From Clostridia bacterium (GTDB lineage Bacteria; Bacillota; Clostridia; Christensenellales; Aristaeellaceae), in assembly GCA_017404985.1 (NCBI GenBank), contig JAFRBK010000032.1, positions 43,311-107,310 on the forward strand: DNA of 64,000 nucleotides. Reading direction: 5' to 3'. This document shows positions 1 through 8,646 of this stretch, in pieces. The notes under the pieces were generated by a model. The model saw only the letters and a program-made list of their open reading frames with translations, did not search any database and was not told where the DNA came from. Every line of letters starts with the position of its first letter. Positions within the stretch are counted from its first letter, which is position 1. The translations under genes and the position numbers were made by a program.

Positions 1-533
1 TAGAAGGTGGGGAAATACATCAGGCTCGGGAAGAAGGAGACGGGAACCGTCAGCTCCACCACGAGGGTCTTTTCATCGGGAGCGGACACCGCCAGGGTGG
101 TCAGGTCATCCGTCTTGCCGCTGATGATTTCCGCGGCGCCCTTGATGTTGCCGATTTCATCCAGCATGTAGGCATATTCGCCGGCTTCCTTCGCGATCCG
201 CCGCCAGGCGAACACGAAGTCATTGGCGGTCACGGCCGCTCCGTTGCTCCACTTCGCATCGCGGAGATGGAAGGTGTAGGTCAGGCCGTCTTCGCTCAGG
301 TCATAGCTTTCCGCAATCGCGGGAACGGCGGCGCCGTCCTTGTCCATCTGCATCAGGCCGTCGATGCAGTCAGCGATCACTTCAAAGGAGTCGCCGTCGG
401 TCGCCAGGTTGGTGTCCAGGGACATCACGTTAGTCCCCAGCATGACGCCCAGAACATTGCCTTCCGCGGAAGCGAAGGAAACAACGCTCAGGAGCAGGGC
501 TGCCGTCAGCAGCAGGGCAACAAATTTCTTCAT
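1..533 (-). CDS. ABC transporter substrate-binding protein, family 5 (oligopeptide type), 3'-truncated by window edge
   Basis: The first 177 residues of a secreted solute-binding protein are present and the rest lies beyond base 1. The protein starts with a Sec signal peptide (two Lys, then a Leu/Ala-rich core ending near SFASA). The stretch YTFHLRDAKWSNG followed by a DFVFAWRR segment is typical of OppA/DppA family 5 binding proteins. These deliver peptides, or sometimes nickel or sugars, to an ABC importer. No lipobox cysteine is seen, so this looks like signal peptidase I cleavage, which is unusual for a Gram-positive binding protein. AAAGGA lies a few bases upstream of the ATG. Ligand cannot be told; family call is firm. 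Confidence 0.85.
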   Translation of the reverse strand, partial: MKKFVALLLTAALLLSVVSFASAEGNVLGVMLGTNVMSLDTNLATDGDSFEVIADCIDGLMQMDKDGAAVPAIAESYDLSEDGLTYTFHLRDAKWSNGAAVTANDFVFAWRRIAKEAGEYAYMLDEIGNIKGAAEIISGKTDDLTTLAVSAPDEKTLVVELTVPVSFFPSLMYFPTF

Positions 534-647
534 TCAGGTCATCCTTTCTGACTGTAAAAATCTCCGGCGGACCCTGCCGCCGGTCACATCGCCTATTATA
601 GCGGAAACGGTTCCATATTGGAATTCATCCGCTCTGAAAATGCAGTG

Positions 648-677
648 AAAAAACAAGGCCCCGCCGCGGGCGGGACC
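648..677 (-). terminator. rho-independent terminator after the L,D-transpeptidase gene
   Basis: On the minus strand a 9-bp GC stem (657-665 with 669-677, one G-U pair, 3-base loop) is followed by TTGTTTTTT at 648-656. It begins about 20 bases past the transpeptidase stop codon. Confidence 0.75.
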
Positions 678-697
678 CTGCAAAAGGCCGGCAGGCC

Positions 698-2632
698 TTA
701 TTCGTCAACAACTGCCATTTCTTCTTCCTCCGGAAGCGGTTCCGCCTCCGGCTCTTCTTCCGGTTCCGGCGTTTCAGCAGGCGCCGGTGTTTCGGACGGG
801 CCGGGCGTTCCGGCCGCCTCCGCGGTTTCCTGCGGCGGCGCGGATTCCTCCGGTTCCGCCGCGCCCTTCTTTTCTTTCACGGCATCATAGAGCAGGTCGA
901 TCGTCTTCTGTTCCGCCACGCCGTTGGCATAAACGCCGTGGTCTTTCTGGAAGGCCTTGAGGGCCTGCACGGTGCCCGCCAGCATCTGGCCGGTGCACTT
1001 GGAATTGTAGTATCCCAGTTCCTTCAGCTGGGACTGCATCCAGTAAATCACTTCCGTGTTCTTGCTGCCCTGCTTGACGTTCTTCCCTTCCAGGTCCGGT
1101 TTATAATCCGCAGCGAAGGTCGGTTCCGGGGTCGGGCTTTCCTTGTAGACGAACACCTTGTTTTTCTTGTCCCAGACCGGCAGTTCCTTTCTCAGGGCCG
1201 CCACCAGCTCCGGCTGGGAAGGCATGTTCTCGACAATGGACACAATCGTTCCCGCGCCCACGTTGTCATAGATCCACTTGGCGTCGGCCACGGTCAGCCG
1301 GATGCAGCCGTGGCTGGCCCGGGAACCCAGCATGTTCACGCTCTTCGTGTTCACGGCCTTCAGATCCACCGCGTTGTAAATCACGGAATGGAAGGCGATG
1401 GATCCGTTGATCTTCGTCCAGTAGCGGGCATAGCTGTTGCCCCATTTCGGGAAGGTGCACCAGTTGGCCTTCCGCCCGCTCAGCACCCAGTCGCCCGGGT
1501 CGCTGGGCGTGGCTTTCATGCCGGTTGAGCACAGCATCTGGCGCACGATGATGGTGTGGTCCCCGTTCTCGTCCAGGCCGTACACCGTCGTGACCTGGTT
1601 TGCCACGTCCACCGTAATTGCGAAGGGCACCGGAGTCGGTTCCGGCGTGGGCTTCGGCGTGGCGTTGGGCAGGACGATCGTGTAGTCATTAAAGATCAGG
1701 TTCCAGGTGGCTTCATCCACCACGCCGGTCTCTTCCATCCCGTTCTGGGTCTGGATTTTCTTGACGGCCCGGGTGGTTTTGACCATAAAATTGCCGCTGA
1801 TGGGCCCGTCGTAGTATCCCAGCTCCGTCATCCGGGTCTGCAGCTGCTTGACCAGCTTGCCGCTGGAGCCGTTCTTGAGTTTCTTTGTGAACTCCACCGG
1901 CTCATCCGGCATGGGCACGGGATTCTCCCTCGTGTCGTCCACCAGGAATTCCGCCAGCTCGGGCACGGGCGTCGGCGTCACTTTTTCCTTCGGTTCCTGG
2001 CTCGCATCCAGCGCATCCGCTGAAAAAAGCACTTCCTGGGTATCCGGGTCCGCGATCCCGGTCATGTTCAGCCCGTTGATCTTCTGGAAGGTAACCACGC
2101 TGCTCTGGGTCACTTCCAGATAATTCCCACTGACCTTGGCCTTGTAATACCCGAGCTCCATCAACCTGGTCTGCAGGGCTTTGACGTCGTCGCCCTTGGC
2201 GCCGTAGCGCAGCGGCCGGTACTGGGTGCTGTACAGGACCGACTGGGTTTCCGCGTCCGCGATGCCGGTCACTTCCAGGCCGAAATCTGTCTGGAAGGTC
2301 TTGATGGCATCCCGGGTGCCTTCGCGGTAGCGCCCGGATATTTTGCCTGTATAGTATTTCAGTTCCTTCAGCCGGGTCTGCAGTTCCTTCACGTCGTCCC
2401 CGTTATCCCCGTATTTCAGGACCCGGATTTCCGACGTTTCCACTTCTATCTCGCCGTCTTCATCCGGCATCTCCACCGGCACAGCCTCCGAATCGATGTC
2501 GTCGGCCGATTCGGTTCCCTGTCCTTTCGGCACAGAGATCTCCCGCTCATCTTCCGCCAGGCCCGCCGCCAGGGCGGCCAGCAGGCAGAGAATCAGCAGC
2601 AGGCTGCATCCCCGTTTGATCTTCAGGTTCAT
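698..2632 (-). CDS. secreted L,D-transpeptidase (YkuD) with multiple peptidoglycan-binding domains
   Basis: Predicted cell-wall cross-linking enzyme that makes 3-3 peptide bridges. After a signal peptide come an acidic linker and three PG_binding_1 modules (roughly residues 70-130, 140-205 and 245-310), recognisable by repeats such as VKELQTRLKELKYY and VKALQTRLMELGYY. The YkuD catalytic domain (about 350-490) carries SHGCIRL, with the active-site Cys. A fourth binding module (about 520-580) and a Pro/Glu-rich acidic tail follow. I start at the ATG at 2632 rather than the GTG six bases upstream, because GGGGTGAA is then properly spaced. It has its own promoter and terminator, so it is probably monocistronic. 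The long C-terminal extension beyond YkuD is less common in the family. Confidence 0.9.
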   Translation of the reverse strand: MNLKIKRGCSLLLILCLLAALAAGLAEDEREISVPKGQGTESADDIDSEAVPVEMPDEDGEIEVETSEIRVLKYGDNGDDVKELQTRLKELKYYTGKISGRYREGTRDAIKTFQTDFGLEVTGIADAETQSVLYSTQYRPLRYGAKGDDVKALQTRLMELGYYKAKVSGNYLEVTQSSVVTFQKINGLNMTGIADPDTQEVLFSADALDASQEPKEKVTPTPVPELAEFLVDDTRENPVPMPDEPVEFTKKLKNGSSGKLVKQLQTRMTELGYYDGPISGNFMVKTTRAVKKIQTQNGMEETGVVDEATWNLIFNDYTIVLPNATPKPTPEPTPVPFAITVDVANQVTTVYGLDENGDHTIIVRQMLCSTGMKATPSDPGDWVLSGRKANWCTFPKWGNSYARYWTKINGSIAFHSVIYNAVDLKAVNTKSVNMLGSRASHGCIRLTVADAKWIYDNVGAGTIVSIVENMPSQPELVAALRKELPVWDKKNKVFVYKESPTPEPTFAADYKPDLEGKNVKQGSKNTEVIYWMQSQLKELGYYNSKCTGQMLAGTVQALKAFQKDHGVYANGVAEQKTIDLLYDAVKEKKGAAEPEESAPPQETAEAAGTPGPSETPAPAETPEPEEEPEAEPLPEEEEMAVVDE

Positions 2633-2689
2633 GAACACTTCACCCCATTCTCTCCGCCTGAAACAGTTTTGTCTTCAGACAGTATTCTA

Positions 2690-2718
2690 ATTGTAACAAA
2701 ATTGTTATTGCTTTGCAA
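2690..2718 (-). promoter_or_regulatory. sigma-A promoter of the L,D-transpeptidase gene with an overlapping inverted repeat
   Basis: Minus strand -35 TTGCAA (2713-2718), 17-base spacer, -10 TACAAT (2690-2695). An inverted repeat TAACAA-AA-TTGTTA (2694-2707) lies across the -10 edge and spacer, where a repressor could bind. The operator role is inference. Confidence 0.55.
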
Positions 2719-2765
2719 GTTTGTCTGAAAAAATCGTAAAACATGCATAGAAAATTGTAAACAAT

Positions 2766-2795
2766 CAGGGCCAGCGGATCATTCCGCCGGCCCTG
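2766..2795 (-). terminator. probable terminator after the SdrD-B repeat protein gene
   Basis: CAGGGCC/GGCCCTG arms with a further GCGG/CCGC extension form a 12-position stem with one mismatch. On the minus strand the following run is weak (ATTGTTTAC), so termination may be partial. Confidence 0.5.
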
Positions 2796-2867
2796 GTTGT
2801 CTGTTCCGGAAAAACTCCGAAACGGCAGTTCCAAATGATTATGTGCCGAAATGTTTTCTCCGGATGG

Positions 2868-5800
2868 TTACTTTTCCGATCTCGCGGATTTGCTCCAGTC
2901 CTGGGTTTCTCCCTGCCCGTATCCCGGAGGCGTCACGCCCGGCTTTCTGCAGACAAATCCGAGGTCCGCGTTGTAGTTGGCCCGGTCGCTTTCCACCTGC
3001 ACCGGATCGGACAGGCTTTCCTCCTCATCGGTTTCATTCAGCACCGAGGCAATGATTGCCGGGCGGCTGCCCTTCACGGTGGGTTTCACTTCCTGCGGCG
3101 GAGTCACGCGCAGGGTATATTCCGCCGGATAAACATCGCTGAAGCGCCAGAACCCATACTGGTCGGATTCGGTTTCCGCAATCGCAGTTCCATCCCGCAG
3201 CAGTTCAATCTTCACGCCGGGGATCCCGTATTCGCCCATGCCCTGCAGGCCGTCGCCGTTTTCATCCAGCCAGCACAGGTCGCCCACGCGCCCGGGCAGC
3301 ACGCAGCCGATATCCAGTTCCGTCAGGTCTTCACCCATCACGAGCTGAATCGGCTCGGATTCCCCATGGCGGCGGTTGGTCACGGTCATGATGGAAATCC
3401 TGCCAGAGGCCAGCCGGGTATCTTCCGGTTCCACCACAACGCAGCCTTCGGGAAGGTTCGTATCCAGGGAATAGGTGCCGGGCATCAGTTTTTTGAATTC
3501 ATAGGCGCCGTTTACTCCGGTCGTCGCGGACACCAGTTCCGTGCCGCTGCCGTCCTTCAGAATCACCTGGGCGCCGGCAAGCGGCTCCACCGTGCCGCCC
3601 CGGTCAATCCAGACCGTGCCGCCCATCCGGGTATAGCGCACAATGCCCAGCTTCAGGTCTGACCGATGGTCGCCTTCGCCCAGGGAGATCCCGCTCATCA
3701 CCAGCCTTCCGCCTTCACTGCGGAAAGTGCTGTCCCCTTCCTTCGGGGCAGTGGTGTCTTCGGTCAGCTCCATGCTGACGGTGAAGCTGCCGGGAATCAT
3801 TCCGGAGGTTTCGAAGGCGCCGTTTTCGTCAGTGGTCAGCACGTCAAAGATTTTGCCGGTCCGTTCATCTGTCACGGTGACCTGCCATCCGGCCGGCGTC
3901 TGCTCGCCTTCGTCCATCAGGCCGTTGTCGTTTTCATCAAGCCAGAGAACGCCTTCCAGACCAGCCGGCGTCACGCAGCCGAGGGGCTGCCCATCCCAGC
4001 ACTGCCCCATGGCCACCGCCAGCTCGGTTTCCTGCTCCGCTTTTCCGGGCTTCAGGGGCAGGGTCAGGCCGTCGGTTCTGCTCAACACCGTCCCGTCGGG
4101 GCAGATTGCCTCCAGCGTCCAGGTATCCGGATGAATCTCCGTGATCGAGATAGCGCCGTCCGCTCCGCTTGTGGCCGTCATCGGGTCCAGGTCCCTGCGG
4201 GATGGCGTCAGGACAAGCGTCAGGCCTTCCAGCGCTTCTTCCTCCGCGCTCCGGATGCCGTCGCCGTCAGAATCCCGGAAGGCGGTTCCCGTGATCCGTC
4301 CCAGCGTCAGCGCGCCGCACAGGGGCGCGGTCACTTTAGCGCCGGTGGTGAAGTCAAACCAACTGCCCCTTCCGACGCTGTTTTCGCCGGTAACAGTGTT
4401 CCCTCCGCTGATGGCATTGGGCACCCTGGCAAAAATCGCGCCTTCGGGAAGCGTGTATTCCAGATAATACCTGCCGGGCATCACCGCGTCAAAGAGGAAA
4501 TGGCCGTCCTCGCCGATGAGGGTGCTGAAGGCTTCGCCTTCCTCGCCCATCAGGCGCACAACCACCCCGGCCAACCCGTTTTCGCCGGGATCCATCATTC
4601 CGTCGTCATTCCGGTCCGCAAATACGGTTCCCTCCACCGTGCCGGGCAGGATCATTCCCAGATCCATTCCCGGCACTCTGGTTCCCAGTTCGACGCGGAA
4701 CGGGGCGGATATGCCGGCCCCGCCGGTCAGGTTCAGCATCACATTGCCTTCGCCGGTCTTTGTGAAAGCATACCCGTCCAGCGCGGTGGCGGTCAGGGTA
4801 TACTCACCGGGAACCACGCCGGGGATTTCGTATACGCCCTTGATATTCGTTTTGTCGCTGGCGATCGGATTGCCGTATACATCTGCCAGGGTCACCTGGA
4901 AGCCGCTGACGATCTTTTCCTTCCCCGACAGGGTGCCGGAAAAGTCGTTGTCCATATACACCGTGCCTGAAACCGTGGAGGGATAGATGACGCCGACGTT
5001 CATCTCCCGCTGTTCCATATCCGCCAGAATAAAGTCATTCCAGAAGTTTTCCCTCCGCCCCGAACGTGCTTCAAAATGGTTGCCCAGCGGGTCCGAAACG
5101 GCTTTGGAAAAGTCGGAACCGTCATCCGGCAGCAGCACCCGAACCTTGTATGTGCTTCCCCGAAGGCTCGGAATGGTGTATGTCCCGTCCTCCCCGCTGG
5201 TTACGGTAGCCAGCGGTTTTTCCGCGGACGGTTTGGTCACGGAGATGCGCACGCCGGGCATGGGCAGCTCGCCTTCGTCATACAGGCCGTTATAGTTGGC
5301 ATCCAGGAAGCAGCGGCCGGAAATGGAACCGGCCCACACAAAGCCGATGTTTTCCTGGGTTTTATCTGTCCCGTCGCTGACCTCAATGGTTTTCGATCCC
5401 TTTGTAGCGCCCTCCCGCGTAATGATGGAGCGGTTGTTGCCGCCCTGTGCGCTGTAGCGGGTGAACATCATGCCGTCCGGCGTATACGCCGTCAACGTGT
5501 ATCCGCCGGGGCGCACATGGTCAAAAACATAGTATCCGTTGCTGTCGCTGACCGCTTCATAGTGCAGCTCATTCTTGATGCCGTCCAGCGTGATCCGCAC
5601 CCCCGGCAGCAGCTGCTCGCCGGAGGAACAGATGCCGTCCGCCAGCGTTTCCAGCCAGCAGAATCCGCTGATTCTGACGGATCCCATCAGCCCGACGCCG
5701 CGCTCTGCGGTACCCCCTGCCCGGACCGTGATCGGGTCGCTCAGCGCCCAGGGTTCCGGGGTCAGCCCCGTACAGCTGGAACTCAGCTGGTTATGTTTGC

Positions 5801-6653
5801 CCTTCTTGCTGAAGCAGCGCCCTTCCGGCGCCCAGACCCGCAGGCGGTAATTGCCTGCCGGCAGGTTCTCAAACAGGGCCTCGCCGTCGCCGTTGCTTTC
5901 CGCCATGGCAACCGGCGTGCCGTTTTCATCTTCCGCATAGATCTTCACGCCGGAAACCCCGACCTCATAGGGCCCCTGCTCGCCGTTTCCGTTTTTATCC
6001 AGAAAAACATTGACCAGCAGGCTGCCTGTATTGTCCCCGCCGTCCAGCCCCGGAAGCTCCGGTTCGGCCGTCGGCGCCGGGGTCGGTTCCGGCGTCGGTC
6101 CCAGCGTCGGCGTGGCCATCCCGTATGCCGCCGGCACAGGGCCGTCCTCGCCGTCCGGCACTGCAGGCGTTTCGGTCGGCTGGGCGGTGCCCTCCCCGGT
6201 TTCCTCCGTCGCTTTTTCTGTTTCTGAATCAGCATCCTGCCCCACGTCGGACGCAACAGTCGCTGTGACAGAGTTCCTGGCCGCTTCCGCAGACAGCGGT
6301 TTCAGCACAATGGTAATCTCGTTCGATCCGGTTTTCAGCCCGTCCAGGTTCCGGGTGGCGCCTGTAAGGTCCCATCCGGGGCTGATGGTTTCCGGCAGCG
6401 GCTCCACCCGGACACGCTCGCCGCTGTCCAGCAGCATGGTGTCCTGCCCTGCCCGGATGGTTCCCTGTTCCCGCCCGTTCTGCCAGACCCGGAAGGAGCC
6501 TTCCAGGGGAACGGTCTGCGTTCCTTCCGGCGTTTCTTTTTCTCCCGCCAGAATGATCTTCAGCGTCACCGCTTCCGCGCCGGCAAAAGGAAGCATGCCG
6601 AACGCCAGCGCCAAAGCAAGCAGCAGGGCTGCAGCACGTGCCGTTTTTCTCAT
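2868..6653 (-). CDS. large secreted protein with nine SdrD-B/Cna-B-like repeats
   Basis: A 1261-residue exported protein: signal peptide (about 1-26), a unique N-terminal domain, a Thr/Pro/Glu-rich linker (about 130-200), then nine SdrD-B-like immunoglobulin-fold repeats. Each repeat opens with a hydrophobic strand and a calcium-loop-like DxNxDG motif (FLDKNGNG, FLDANYNG, FADRNDDG, FRDSDGDG, WLDENDNG, WLDENGDG) and contains a GxxGxYxF/xxPGxY turn. Such repeats form stiff stalks of surface adhesins, often held by Ca2+. The protein ends KSARSEK without an LPXTG sortase signal or membrane anchor, so attachment is unexplained. GGAGG sits upstream of the ATG. It is the last gene of the yybS-to-lipoprotein unit, separated from the lipoprotein gene by a strong hairpin. 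Confidence 0.85.
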   Translation of the reverse strand: MRKTARAAALLLALALAFGMLPFAGAEAVTLKIILAGEKETPEGTQTVPLEGSFRVWQNGREQGTIRAGQDTMLLDSGERVRVEPLPETISPGWDLTGATRNLDGLKTGSNEITIVLKPLSAEAARNSVTATVASDVGQDADSETEKATEETGEGTAQPTETPAVPDGEDGPVPAAYGMATPTLGPTPEPTPAPTAEPELPGLDGGDNTGSLLVNVFLDKNGNGEQGPYEVGVSGVKIYAEDENGTPVAMAESNGDGEALFENLPAGNYRLRVWAPEGRCFSKKGKHNQLSSSCTGLTPEPWALSDPITVRAGGTAERGVGLMGSVRISGFCWLETLADGICSSGEQLLPGVRITLDGIKNELHYEAVSDSNGYYVFDHVRPGGYTLTAYTPDGMMFTRYSAQGGNNRSIITREGATKGSKTIEVSDGTDKTQENIGFVWAGSISGRCFLDANYNGLYDEGELPMPGVRISVTKPSAEKPLATVTSGEDGTYTIPSLRGSTYKVRVLLPDDGSDFSKAVSDPLGNHFEARSGRRENFWNDFILADMEQREMNVGVIYPSTVSGTVYMDNDFSGTLSGKEKIVSGFQVTLADVYGNPIASDKTNIKGVYEIPGVVPGEYTLTATALDGYAFTKTGEGNVMLNLTGGAGISAPFRVELGTRVPGMDLGMILPGTVEGTVFADRNDDGMMDPGENGLAGVVVRLMGEEGEAFSTLIGEDGHFLFDAVMPGRYYLEYTLPEGAIFARVPNAISGGNTVTGENSVGRGSWFDFTTGAKVTAPLCGALTLGRITGTAFRDSDGDGIRSAEEEALEGLTLVLTPSRRDLDPMTATSGADGAISITEIHPDTWTLEAICPDGTVLSRTDGLTLPLKPGKAEQETELAVAMGQCWDGQPLGCVTPAGLEGVLWLDENDNGLMDEGEQTPAGWQVTVTDERTGKIFDVLTTDENGAFETSGMIPGSFTVSMELTEDTTAPKEGDSTFRSEGGRLVMSGISLGEGDHRSDLKLGIVRYTRMGGTVWIDRGGTVEPLAGAQVILKDGSGTELVSATTGVNGAYEFKKLMPGTYSLDTNLPEGCVVVEPEDTRLASGRISIMTVTNRRHGESEPIQLVMGEDLTELDIGCVLPGRVGDLCWLDENGDGLQGMGEYGIPGVKIELLRDGTAIAETESDQYGFWRFSDVYPAEYTLRVTPPQEVKPTVKGSRPAIIASVLNETDEEESLSDPVQVESDRANYNADLGFVCRKPGVTPPGYGQGETQDWSKSARSEK

Positions 6654-6675
6654 GGTCTCTGTTCCTCCGATAACA

Positions 6676-6715
6676 GGACGTGACGCGCCTCATGTCCATC
6701 AGGCGCGCCACGTCC
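6676..6715 (-). other. intercistronic RNA hairpin between the lipoprotein and SdrD-B genes
   Basis: As minus-strand RNA, 6676-6690 pairs with 6701-6715 over 15 positions with one G-U pair and a 10-base loop. No T-run follows, so it is not a simple terminator. A role in mRNA processing or stability is inferred only. Confidence 0.5.
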
Positions 6716-6739
6716 GCGGTTATGTTTGATTCCCGTGTT

Positions 6740-7594
6740 TTACTGTGCAGCAGGCTCCTGCCCGGACAGGGTTCCGCCCAGCTTCACCGTATGGCGGAAC
6801 TTGTCAAACACGTTGCTGACATAAGTTTCGCGGTAGCCCTGCGGGAAGGTAACATGCAGGATATAAAGGGTCTTGTTGACGCAGGCCGCGATGACCCGGC
6901 CGCCCATCTTGACGCCGCTGTCCAGCGTGCCGTTGTAGTTGGCATAGATGCCGTCGCTGTTCAGGAACACGCGGGACGCTGTCTTGGAAGGCTCGAATTT
7001 CGTAAAGCCCTGTTCTTTGATGGTGGTCAGCATGCCGTTGATTTCCTTGGTCAGCTCGTTCTTATTGTATTGCTTGGCCACCGGCACCGCACGGATAATC
7101 AGCTGTGCCGCGAAATCCATGGACGGGTCGGGATTGGTCAGGGTGTAAGTATCGGAGCCTTCCTCCACCAGCCAGCCGCTGGGCGCATCAAATGTCATAT
7201 GCAGGGTGGCGGCTTCATAGGTGGTATAGCCGAAGGAAATCGTGGGCAACGGCGTCGCCGTGGGCTTGTCGATCGGATCGATCAGCACCGGAGTCGCGCC
7301 GGCATATTCGCTGTTCATCGTCGGCGCAGGGCTGTTGGCTGCCGTCGCGCCTTCCCCTGTAAGATCCTCCTCGTCGCCGCCTTCCTCGGAAGAGGGATCA
7401 TAGGTGCCGTCGTCATAGTTCTGGGATGTTACCGTGGCATTTTCAAAAAGGGTTTGGGGTTCCGCCTGTACAGTAGTCGGAGCATCCGTTGCCGCAGCCT
7501 GCGGCTGGTTCGGGAAGGTTTCCTTCTGCTGGCAGGCCGTCAGCAGAATGGCGCAGAGCACCAGTACCAGGCACAAAACGCTTTTCTTTTGCAT
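6740..7594 (-). CDS. putative lipoprotein of unknown function
   Basis: I do not recognise the family. The start is set at the ATG at 7594, preceded by GGAGG at good spacing; an upstream in-frame start would add 12 residues before the signal peptide. The N-terminus is MQKK, a hydrophobic core and a clear lipobox LLTAC, predicting a lipid-anchored extracytoplasmic protein. An acidic, low-complexity linker (about residues 25-90) leads to a roughly 160-residue globular domain containing MTFDAPSGWLVEE and a VFDKFRHTVKL ending, reminiscent of PsbP/DUF1795-like folds that begin with a P-x-G-W segment; that resemblance is tentative. Length 284 residues. It is transcribed downstream of yhaM and upstream of the SdrD-B repeat gene. 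Confidence 0.75.
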   Translation of the reverse strand: MQKKSVLCLVLVLCAILLTACQQKETFPNQPQAAATDAPTTVQAEPQTLFENATVTSQNYDDGTYDPSSEEGGDEEDLTGEGATAANSPAPTMNSEYAGATPVLIDPIDKPTATPLPTISFGYTTYEAATLHMTFDAPSGWLVEEGSDTYTLTNPDPSMDFAAQLIIRAVPVAKQYNKNELTKEINGMLTTIKEQGFTKFEPSKTASRVFLNSDGIYANYNGTLDSGVKMGGRVIAACVNKTLYILHVTFPQGYRETYVSNVFDKFRHTVKLGGTLSGQEPAAQ

Positions 7595-7667
7595 GGTTCT
7601 TTCCTCCATCCTGATTAAAAATGTTCTCACTGATACAGACGAATGGTTTCCTTTCCCTGTTCCCGGC

Positions 7668-8627
7668 TTATTCTGCGTCCTCGGTATACAGCGGATGGTA
7701 AACCCGCCGATCCAGGCTGAATATCTTCTCGCTGAAGGCGCCTTCCGGCGTCTTGTCCGTGATGCCCTTCATGGTATTCATCCGGGCGTCCATGATGTCG
7801 ATCCAGTGCAATGCTTCCGCTTCCGGAAACATCGGCGGCCGCGGGCTTCCGTATTCCGCCTCCCCGTGGTGGCTCAGCAACATATGCTCCAGCAGCACCA
7901 CCGTTTCCCCGGTCACGCCGGCCTGCTCTGCCGCCCGGTTCAGGTTCGTGATCCCGCGCACCAGATGCCCCAGCAGCTGGCCGTCCCGGGTATAGTCCGT
8001 CACGTTCCCGGTTTTGTCGCTTTTCAGCTCGTCAATCTTTCCGAGGTCGTGGATGATGACGCCCGCCAGCAGCAGATCCCTGTTCAGCCAGGGATAAACC
8101 GCCAGAATGCCTTCCGCCAGCTTCAGCATATCCGTAGTGTGGTGCAGAAGGCCGCTCCGCTCCGCATGGTGCATGCGCTGGGCGGCCGGGAACCAGCCCA
8201 GGGTGTCCCCGACCTGGGCCAGCATGGCGTTCACCAGCTTCCGGAGCTTTTCGTTCCGGAAGGAATCCACGGTTTCCCGAATCTGGCCCATCATGTCTTC
8301 CGGGGTTCTCGGCGCGCAGGGAACCAGTGCGTTCATGTCCACCGGGTCCCCTTCCTTCATCGGCCGCCATTTTTCCACTCGCAGCTGCAGCCGCCCGTTG
8401 TATTCCTGGATGGCTCCCCGCACTTTGATGACAGACCCGCTTTCCGGCACTTCCGCGGAGGCATCCCAGTTCCAGATCTTGCAGTTGATCTCCCCCGTCC
8501 GGTCTGTCAGGTTCATATCCACATATTCGTTGCCTTTAATGTCCTTGCGTTTGTCTGCCGAGCGGACCAGCAGAAATCCTTCGTAGCGCATATCCCGCTG
8601 AAGCTGGCAGACCGTATAGTTCTCCAT
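7668..8627 (-). CDS. yhaM: 3'-5' exoribonuclease YhaM-like (OB fold plus HD domain)
   Basis: A 319-residue cytoplasmic protein matching YhaM in length and layout. An OB-fold nucleic-acid-binding domain (about 10-100, with LTDRTGEINCKIWNW) is followed by an HD phosphohydrolase-type domain (about 150-290). The metal-binding residues are visible in HTTDML, VIIHDLGKIDEL and LLEHMLLSHHGE. YhaM enzymes trim single-stranded RNA or DNA 3' ends in a Mn2+-dependent way in B. subtilis. GGAGGAG precedes the ATG. It follows dnaB by 19 bases in the same unit, which fits a nucleic-acid-maintenance role. The exact substrate here is not known. Confidence 0.88.
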   Translation of the reverse strand: MENYTVCQLQRDMRYEGFLLVRSADKRKDIKGNEYVDMNLTDRTGEINCKIWNWDASAEVPESGSVIKVRGAIQEYNGRLQLRVEKWRPMKEGDPVDMNALVPCAPRTPEDMMGQIRETVDSFRNEKLRKLVNAMLAQVGDTLGWFPAAQRMHHAERSGLLHHTTDMLKLAEGILAVYPWLNRDLLLAGVIIHDLGKIDELKSDKTGNVTDYTRDGQLLGHLVRGITNLNRAAEQAGVTGETVVLLEHMLLSHHGEAEYGSPRPPMFPEAEALHWIDIMDARMNTMKGITDKTPEGAFSEKIFSLDRRVYHPLYTEDAE

Positions 8628-8646
8628 TCATTCTCCTCCGTGCCCG

